A stretch of DNA of 64,000 nt from Paramoeba atlantica (taxonomy: Eukaryota > Discosea): NCBI GenBank assembly GCA_977017575.1, contig CDRNVI010000037.1, positions 186,001 to 250,000 on the forward strand. The letters are read 5' to 3'. The translations under genes and the position numbers were made by a program. The notes beneath the pieces are model-generated. The model did not search any database and was not told the DNA's origin. It saw only the letters and a program-made list of their open reading frames with translations. Shown here one piece after another: positions 57,584 to 64,000 of the stretch (position 1 is the stretch's first letter; each line of letters opens with the position of its first letter).

Positions 57584-58032
57584 GGTGTAGTTTTTAATAA
57601 AGAGACGAAAGAGACTTGTAAGTCTCTAGAACAAGAAACAGTTTTTTTGGGGTGTACCTCAGAAATCCCATGTGAGTTTAAGGTATAATGAGTGGGTTTG
57701 TGTACTTTCTTTTAACTCGTATTGAATTACAGTAGTGTCCCACCTTATAGAAAAGAATAGTCCCCTTGAAACGCTTTCAACAAAAACATATCCTTTATCC
57801 TGTAAAACAGCATACGGTATGAGAAACAGTCCTGAATTATGTATAACGCATATATAGTTTCCACTTTTCCTTAGTCCCTCTCTAATTTTCTTATTATTGG
57901 CTTTCCTTTCAACAAACAATCCCCCATTTTTGAGGGAAACCTTCTTGAATCCATTTCGCATACGTTTTGTAATCCCAAGTCATTTGTTCCAACCAACTCA
58001 GTCTTTTCTTTTCTCTACCCACATCTATCCGT
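57584..58032. other. Spacer; one weak minus-strand frame
   Basis: A 100-codon minus-strand frame (57961-57659, ATG start) reads GNYICVIHNSGLFLIPYAVL and looks protein-like, but it opposes all neighbours. I do not call it as a gene. The 3' flank of SDHA and the leader of RPB6 (T/C-rich at 57995-58020) lie here. Confidence 0.4.
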
Positions 58033-58596
58033 ATGCCTCCTCGTTCCGAGGCCGATGATGATGAATGGGAGGGCTCTGTCCACAGTGACACTGCCGCCTA
58101 TGAAGACGACGGCGTACTAGACGAGGACAATACCTATTACGATTCTCCCGAGCTCACCTCCGCTGACGAGAACGAATCGTTGGAGGAGAACCCCCCAATG
58201 GCCATTGAATTGGAGGAGAGCCACCGGACAGTTGTCTCCTCTAGCGCAGCAGAGATGAGTTCTGCCGACACTCACGATCCACAAGCCCTACAAGTGGATC
58301 CTCCTTCTAGGAGAAAAAAAGAACGTGTGACGACTCCCTTTCTAACACGTTATGAGCGGGCTCGGGTGCTTGGGACCCGGGCGTTGCAGATTAGTATGAA
58401 TGCCCCGATACTCGTTCCTTTGGAAGGAGAGATGGATCCGCTGCAAATAGCACTCAAGGAGCTACAGCGAAAAGTGATTCCTATTATTATCCGTCGTCAC
58501 TTGCCGGATGGCTCGCATGAGGATTGGCCATTGTCTGAGTTACATGTGGACATGGAGCGGACTCTTGATGATCGATACAAACCGCCTCCGTTGTAG
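58033..58596 (+). CDS. RPB6: RNA polymerase subunit RPABC2 (RPB6)
   Basis: This 187-residue protein is shared by RNA polymerases I, II and III. The conserved C-terminal domain is complete: [59 protein letters not shown], ending [12 protein letters not shown]. The N-terminal 95 residues are acidic ([19 protein letters not shown]), as in other eukaryotic RPB6 proteins, though longer than the human protein of 127 residues. The start ([14 protein letters not shown]) follows a T/C-rich leader. Confidence 0.93.
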   Translation: MPPRSEADDDEWEGSVHSDTAAYEDDGVLDEDNTYYDSPELTSADENESLEENPPMAIELEESHRTVVSSSAAEMSSADTHDPQALQVDPPSRRKKERVTTPFLTRYERARVLGTRALQISMNAPILVPLEGEMDPLQIALKELQRKVIPIIIRRHLPDGSHEDWPLSELHVDMERTLDDRYKPPPL

Positions 58597-58756
58597 AGAT
58601 TAAAGCAATGCTTTTCGAAATGTTCTCATGTAGTTACTCCTCCTCTCATTTACAGCCATAACTCTTTCAAAACGTTAGCTTATAAAAATTGAAAAGGGAA
58701 TATGATACTGTGGCTCTCTGTTATTAATACAATCCTCACGTTTTTCATTCTTTATC

Positions 58757-59005
58757 CGGTTCGTTAAACATACTGACGCTGCGCGCTTCGCGTTGAAAAC
58801 TACCTCGGCGTTAAACGATTCGGATAGCATTTTATCCACCTCGTTACGACGCACCAGTGATCTGGTGGAAACGGGTTATTCTTTTTTTGCTTCAACGGTA
58901 ATACGGAATTTAGTGAAATTAGGTGGAATTTTATGGATCTTCAAGGAGCCATATCATGGCATCATATTCCACTGAGTGTTCAAATCTTCGTTTTGAGTGC
59001 GTACT
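58757..59005 (+). pseudogene. Fold-back element half and LRR relic
   Basis: At 58757-58830 a half of the fold-back family appears (GTTAAACATACTG, CGCGCTTCGCGTTGAAAACT). At 58918-59005 GGTGGAATTTTATGGATCTT, CAAGGAGCCATATCATGGC and ATCATATTCCACTGAGTGTT match 33930-34000 of LRR copy A. The fragment has no cap and no further repeats. It shows that the 33688-type gene also existed here. Confidence 0.8.
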
Positions 59006-59083
59006 ACGGCATAAAAAGAATACTAAAGAATAAGAAGAGTCAAACAAAAAGGGAGTACATACAGCAGCTGTATGTTCAATTTA

Positions 59084-59157
59084 AACAGGGGTCCGGTTTA
59101 GCATACCTGTGACCTCGTACAATACCGGGGGGTACGCTAAACCGGACCCCCGTTTAT
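59084..59157. mobile_element. 74-bp hairpin MITE (GGTCCGGTTTAGC ends)
   Basis: AAACAGGGGTCCGGTTTAGC and its complement GCTAAACCGGACCCCCGTTT are 30 bp apart. The core CCGGTTTA is shared with the 40473 element ends, so the two may use the same transposase. Confidence 0.8.
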
Positions 59158-59371
59158 TTTGTTAATCGTTGTTATAACGAAACCGCATTTTCGAACCTTT
59201 ACTGCAATTATCTACATTCAACCTCACTTTTAAAAGGGAAGTATTATGATTTGGTTTTCATGCTCGCTTTGAGTCCTCTAAAAACAGGGGAAATTACTCA
59301 GAAAAAAAAGAAATGGTTTTTAAGGGCTCACTTTTAAAACGAATGACAAAGTCTGATGCGTGTATCACGGA
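59158..59371. other. Spacer; no gene
   Basis: AT-rich leader of FNTB. Two out-of-frame ATGs (59342 and 59355) precede the chosen start. Confidence 0.45.
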
Positions 59372-61738
59372 ATGGTAGACTCTCGTTTGAATACCACTTT
59401 ATCGGAAAAGCAGTACGCTACTGTTGTGCACGACACTCTGGAGCATCTTTCTCGGTCATTAAAGAAAGGTTTATGTCGTCGTCCCCTCCAAGTTGAGCTA
59501 CATGTAGCGAAATGTACGCGTGCACTACGAGGTTTCGACTGTTCGCTTCAACATCTCTGGGCATCGCGGCCTTGGCTTCTGTACTGGTGTATGCATACGT
59601 TGGATCTGCTGGACGCGCTTCCTGGTGCCTTTATAGACACTATTTTGGAAAGTATACTACATTCGCATATTGAACAAAAGCGCGAGAACAGAGTGCAAGT
59701 GCTCACTAATGATAGTCCTATCGAAGAAAGGTGCAGTAGGCCAAACAAAGGAGCAGAAACTGGTCCTCATACAATAGGTTTACTTTTGACATATGGCTCT
59801 TCAGATTCCGATGGTTTGGCCAAAAGAAGGGAACCAACAGATACACCGATTGTTGATCTAGAGTTCCTAAAATCACACACAATGAACGCTCGCATGAAGC
59901 TTTCTTATTTGTCTCGACTTATTAATGAACTAAAATTGGATATCCTTCCAGCGACAAACTATCTCCAATTTTTTTGCACTACGTGTGGGTATACGAATAA
60001 AACGTTTAGAATTGAGGTACCGCATCAATATACTTCGCGTGAAAGCACTATTTTCTTCACCGAAAATCATGTTACACAAACCACTTTTCCGACTGAGCAT
60101 GGAACTTGTATAGATGAAACCGATGTGTTTGTCCTATCTCAAGTTCCCACGACCCAGGAGACTCATCTCGAAAATCCTGCACAATACCTTCTCCGATATT
60201 TTATTACGGTACACGCCTCCCATGGCCACTGGAATCCCAGCTGTAGCCAATTTCAACAAGTACAACCCTCTCGTGCAGATCTCCTCACGTTTGTAAAATC
60301 CTGCTTTAGGTATCATGAAGGAGAAGAAGATATTGAATCTTTTTCCGTGCACGATTTCGCAAATAACGCCAGGAAAAATCCTACAGAAAGCGACGATGGG
60401 AAAAAGCAGTGTTCTCAATCTTGTCCATTCAAAAGTCGTTCTATGGAGGTATCGAGCGAGGAGCCTATTTTACGAGAAAAACATAAATTTCATGTTCCTG
60501 TTTCGGCAGAACTTTCCGACTCTTCACGTGGAAAATCCGGAGGTTATGGCGGTGGACCGCAGCAAATTCCCCATTTAGCCTCTTCGTTTGCAGCGGTTTG
60601 CGTTTTGCTCCTTCTAGGGGGCTCGGGTTACTCCGAGGCGTACGACTCGATTGATCGTGACGCAATGACAAAATGGATCTCCTCGCTACGTCAGTCGGAC
60701 GGGTCGTTTCGCATGCATGTAGGAGGGGAAGTGGATCTGCGAGCGAGTTACTGTGCTCTTGCCATCGGAGCCCTTCTTAATTTGTCCTACACCGAAGTGA
60801 CAGGGGGGAGGAAGACTGAGGTGAGTTCTGCACATATGGGACTTGAGAGTATGGGTTCAAAACATAAAAACCAAAAAAGTGGAGCACGCCAACCTGTATC
60901 TCTGGTTGAGCATTTTATTCTGCAATGCCAAAGTTATGAAGGAGGGTTTGGATGTACCCCATTCGACGAGGCCCATGGGGGCTACACGTACTGTGCACTG
61001 TCTTCCTTGGTCCTTTTGCATGTTCAATGGGACCGTATGCATGCAACGCCTTTAGATCATGACACAACTATAAACTTTCTCACTCTCACACGGTGGATTG
61101 TGTCCCGTCAATCTCCCTTTCCTTTACCTTCTCCCACGTTTCTTGGAGGCCTGAATGGCAGAACAAATAAACTCGTGGATTCCTGCTACACATTTTGGGT
61201 GGGATCGCTACCGCCCCTACGCGCTGCCTTGTTACACATGTCGAGAAAATTTGAACACAAAGTCAACGGTGGGGAGTATGATACAACCCTTTTAGCTTCC
61301 ATTTTTGACTTTTTGCAGCTCGGCCATCCCACAACACAGAGATCTACCGCTGTAGCAACCCCTCAAACGCCTTCCTCTTCTTCCTCCCTCTCGTCTACTT
61401 CGGATCCTCCGTCCCCCTTACTTCTCCCCTCGTTCTGGAACACTGATCGGTTACTTGACTACGTGCTCCTGGGGTGCCAAGATTTAAACGAGGGAGGGTT
61501 CTGGGATACTCCGGGCTCGGAGACGGATTACTACCACACATGTTATGCCTTAAGTGGGCTCTCCGTAGTGCTGGGGTATGCCTCCCTTCAGCAGTCCGGA
61601 GGTCCCACTCACGAGGAGGGTTTGCCCGCTTTAAATTGCGACGTGAATCCGCTGTTTAATTTACGTCGTTGTCGTGTCGCGCAGGCACGCAAGTACTTTG
61701 ACAATCGTAAGGGAAAAGGACGGAAAACGAATTCGTAG
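59372..61738 (+). CDS. FNTB: Protein farnesyltransferase beta subunit
   Basis: This 788-residue enzyme subunit attaches farnesyl groups to CaaX cysteines, with a zinc ion and an alpha subunit. The prenyltransferase alpha-alpha repeats appear as LRQSDGSFRMHVGGEVDLRA, CQSYEGGFGCTPFDEAHGGY, FLGGLNGRTNKLVDSCYTFW and LGCQDLNEGGFWDTPGSETD. Zinc ligands fit Asp and Cys of DSCY (about residues 603-605) and His of YYHTCY (about 720). Human FNTB is 437 residues. Here about 250 extra residues lie between the N-terminal helices and the first repeat, and shorter Ser/Thr inserts follow (SSSSLSSTSDPP). I recall that trypanosomatid enzymes also carry inserts. The start is the first in-frame ATG; a GTG lies 12 bases upstream. 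Confidence 0.92.
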   Translation: MVDSRLNTTLSEKQYATVVHDTLEHLSRSLKKGLCRRPLQVELHVAKCTRALRGFDCSLQHLWASRPWLLYWCMHTLDLLDALPGAFIDTILESILHSHIEQKRENRVQVLTNDSPIEERCSRPNKGAETGPHTIGLLLTYGSSDSDGLAKRREPTDTPIVDLEFLKSHTMNARMKLSYLSRLINELKLDILPATNYLQFFCTTCGYTNKTFRIEVPHQYTSRESTIFFTENHVTQTTFPTEHGTCIDETDVFVLSQVPTTQETHLENPAQYLLRYFITVHASHGHWNPSCSQFQQVQPSRADLLTFVKSCFRYHEGEEDIESFSVHDFANNARKNPTESDDGKKQCSQSCPFKSRSMEVSSEEPILREKHKFHVPVSAELSDSSRGKSGGYGGGPQQIPHLASSFAAVCVLLLLGGSGYSEAYDSIDRDAMTKWISSLRQSDGSFRMHVGGEVDLRASYCALAIGALLNLSYTEVTGGRKTEVSSAHMGLESMGSKHKNQKSGARQPVSLVEHFILQCQSYEGGFGCTPFDEAHGGYTYCALSSLVLLHVQWDRMHATPLDHDTTINFLTLTRWIVSRQSPFPLPSPTFLGGLNGRTNKLVDSCYTFWVGSLPPLRAALLHMSRKFEHKVNGGEYDTTLLASIFDFLQLGHPTTQRSTAVATPQTPSSSSSLSSTSDPPSPLLLPSFWNTDRLLDYVLLGCQDLNEGGFWDTPGSETDYYHTCYALSGLSVVLGYASLQQSGGPTHEEGLPALNCDVNPLFNLRRCRVAQARKYFDNRKGKGRKTNS

Positions 61739-61989
61739 ATTTCGTGTGAAAAGAAGTTTTTACTTTTAATTCGTGTTAGACTTCGAATCTGGAGTGTTGC
61801 CGTTTCGTAAGGAGTAGAGCTTTTGCTACGTACGACTTTTGAGCTTCACGTTAGTAGGGCTTCACGAAGTAGGGCGGATGTTTTCGGGCTTAACACTGCT
61901 TTCAATATTTAGTAAAATGCAATGGACCTAGGTGAAGATAAATTAAGGACGAAAATTATAAATTATATTCTCCTACAAAACTGCGTTAT
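61739..61989. other. Spacer; no gene
   Basis: No frame or RNA signal. It holds a short direct repeat, GAGCTTCACGTTAGTAGGG / GGGCTTCACGAAGTAGGG, near 61835-61875. Confidence 0.45.
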
Positions 61990-63512
61990 CCATAGTCTAA
62001 CTAGTATTTTAGTACGTACTATAGTACGTACTATGAGATACTACTTTGGTGAGTGTATATTCTTGGAAAATAAGTTTCGCCGTAGTGGCCGCAATCTCTT
62101 TGATTTGTATAATATTTTATTTTCTCTTTGGGTTACAGTGGTATACGAATCATACATTCTGTATCATTCTTGTCTAAACCCCCTGTACAGTTATTATTCC
62201 ACTTTTTTTTTGTGGGATAATAAAAAAAGTGGAATAATAAATGAAAATTGAAATACCGTGCCGAACATAATTACGCCCAACTTACCGGTGAAACGGTTAT
62301 TAAAGATTAAAATAATTAAGGCAGAACGGGTTTAAAAATTAAGTATTGCCTTAATTAAAGTGGCGCTGATAAAAACTCAAAACAGGTCTTATTTAAATAT
62401 TGTCGTTTGTAGCATAAATATCACATTTCTGCTAAAGGTGCTCAATTTCTGATCATTTGTCATGTTTTCGAACTTTTCTAGACGAGCTTCGTCTGTTTCG
62501 CCTACCTTTACGGTCTTCAACCAATTCAACGTGTGAGAGAAAAGCTAAAACGATCATTGAAAGGAGAAGTCTGAGACAGAATCATGAAATTAATTTTTCC
62601 CTATTTCTTCCCCAAAATGACAAAAAATTAATTATTGTCTTAATTAAAGTTGCCTTAATTTTAATTACCCTTAATTGAAGTTTCTACGGTAATTACGCCC
62701 AAACTTAATTAGGCCCAAATGGGTTGGTCAGGCTGCGAGCCATCCCCCTCCGATGCCCTCTCCCCTCCAGGGTGAGGGGATCGCGGAAAATACCATGCCA
62801 AACATATTTATGTCCGCACGTGTATAAATACGTGTGCATTAATTCGTTTTTGGGCCCAACAAAAATAAATTATGTGCCCCAAAGGGCCAAGCACGCATAA
62901 ATGACTCCCAGCCCCGCGGCTAAATTTCAAAACGTAGACTCTTAGTGAGTGTTAGCATGCGTGCCCTTCATTACAGAGGTTGCAGCCCTTCAGCGTCGCA
63001 TGGTACACTACTTCAGTGCGATCTCTTTAATCGAAATTGTTAGGCAAACTGCATGAAGTACGGACTTTCGTACTAAGTACGGATAGTACGGTACTTAGTA
63101 TGTACTAGTACGGAATACGGGGTCCGTACTACGTTTAGTACGAAGTACCGTACTGCGGAGACGTATGTTTAAAGGTGGGAGGGCGATGGAAGATTAAAAG
63201 TTGGCACAGAAATCACCCTACATTTGGGAGCGAGGAACCAGGAATTATTCAATCGCTACGTGGGCCCCGGCGTTCTGCCAAAGTAAAATGTCCAGCACCA
63301 CCCCTCGCAAAAGTCCTCTATACTGTACTATGCCGATGCAAAATAGGTTGTTTCGTCTGCTTCGATCAAAAGTAAAAATAGGAGTGCCGCAATACCTGAG
63401 GAAAAAAAATTCCTTCCATTCCAAAAAAGTAGTATCTCATAGTACGTACTATAGTACGTACTAGTCGATTACTAGTATTTTAGTACGTACTAAAATACTA
63501 GTTAGACTATGG
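61990..63512. mobile_element. 1.5-kb element with ~58-bp inverted ends rich in TAGTAC
   Basis: CCATAGTCTAACTAGTATTT at 61990 and on to CTATGAGATACTACTTT near 62047 is inverted at 63426-63512. Each arm is built from TAGTACGTACTA palindromes, and the right arm carries an extra copy of ACTAGTATTTTAGTACGTAC. The interior is AT-rich, with a TTAATTA-rich patch related to the 49169 MITE (62280-62700) and a GTAC-rich patch at 63060-63160. No transposase is seen. Confidence 0.8.
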
Positions 63513-63769
63513 TTATCATCTAAACGAATCAGCAGTATTTACAACTTTGTCTCACGCCGTTTATGGATTTTCTCTTGGTTTGGAGCCTTATTTACTTACA
63601 TCTTCTACACTTGACAAAGACTTTTTTTTGACAACATCCATCATACAATTTTTCTATGATCTTTTTACTTTGCAAACATCTTTCTTCTTCCCAATTTATA
63701 GCCCTTAACCGATTCTTAGTGCAAATACTTCTCTACTTTTTCTTCTGGCTACTACAACCTATCTCGAGA

Positions 63770-64000
63770 ATGCAATTTGTTTTGGATGCTGCGGATAGTG
63801 TACCTAAAGCGGCTCGGGTGCGTGGAGCATCCCTCCCGCAAGAATATGAGCTCTGTCGTGTCTTGCATAACATTTCAAGTCATCATCCCTCATGGACTAC
63901 AGAGACTCCCGCATGTAACTGGAAAGGTATAACATGTGACTCCAACCTGCAGGTCACTGAAATTAAGTGGAACCATATGAATCTTCAAGGCACCATATCA
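63770..64000 (+). CDS. LRR protein, third 33688-type copy, cut by the window end
   Basis: The first 77 codons are present: MQFVLDAADSVPKAARVRGA, SLPQEYELCRVLHNISSHHP, then the cap SWTTETPACNWKGITC and the start of the first repeat (HMNLQGTIS). It is close to copies A and B at 33688 and 35084. Its leader (MQFVLDAAD) is shorter than that of copy A. The upstream T/C-rich stretch (63712-63750) could be the acceptor tract. Confidence 0.85.
   Translation, partial: MQFVLDAADSVPKAARVRGASLPQEYELCRVLHNISSHHPSWTTETPACNWKGITCDSNLQVTEIKWNHMNLQGTIS

Noticed and set aside
57659-57961. 100-codon minus-strand frame between SDHA and RPB6
   Set aside because: It opposes the direction of all host genes and has no recognisable motif. 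It could be chance in AT-rich DNA.
1-64000. CRISPR arrays, bacterial operons and bacterial insertion sequences
   Set aside because: Tandem repeats lack unique spacers. All transposases are eukaryotic superfamilies with TA or 8-bp duplications, and gene content (eS12, DRG2, RPB6, TRAP-gamma) is eukaryotic.

Overview
The window is nuclear DNA of a single-celled eukaryote, most likely a euglenozoan (kinetoplastid-like). Genes are single open frames with no visible introns. Every gene I trust lies on the plus strand, as in a polycistronic array. Several starts follow a pyrimidine tract and an AG that could be a trans-splice acceptor. Two copies of one dispersed element begin with a sequence very like the 3' half of a kinetoplastid/diplonemid spliced-leader exon followed by GT. 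The lineage call rests on these signs and on family resemblance, not on a database search.

Layout. 1-4.5 kb is repeat-rich: a 2-kb CACGTG-bearing minisatellite, a 27-bp tandem array, an inverted-repeat element and a perfect 69-bp hairpin. 4.6-7.5 kb holds three housekeeping genes: a peroxiredoxin/thioredoxin-like protein, ribosomal eS12 and the DRG2 GTPase. 7.6-15.7 kb is a decayed tandem array of leucine-rich repeat (LRR) genes broken up by DNA transposons, plus a protein with a DNRRLY motif. 16.2-19.8 kb has two tandem RING-H2/coiled-coil genes. 20-30.3 kb mixes LRR genes with nested elements, including a complete Merlin transposon. 31.4-37.6 kb carries an unrecognised conserved-looking protein, TRAP-gamma, two near-identical LRR genes and an RRM protein. 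38-49.7 kb is accessory DNA: PIF/Harbinger, Tc1/mariner and Merlin remnants, the spliced-leader-like element twice (once inside an LRR gene), and LRR genes. 49.7-61.7 kb has a large unknown protein, an LRR-tailed protein, succinate dehydrogenase flavoprotein with a long P/S/T spacer, RPB6 and protein farnesyltransferase beta. The last 2.3 kb is a large inverted-repeat element followed by the start of another LRR gene.

The dominant theme is one LRR family. It has an N-terminal cap (R-V-R-G-x-S-L-P-x-E-[FY]-x-L ... P-S-W ... C-x-W-x-G-V-x-C) followed by 23-24-residue repeats of the type LPxxLxxLxLxxNxFSGxIDL. About a dozen members, relics and split copies are spread through the window and act as landing sites for elements. 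Paralogous copies preserve the empty sites, so several insertions can be proved from this sequence alone. GC-rich housekeeping genes alternate with AT-richer LRR genes and AT-rich element-filled spacers.
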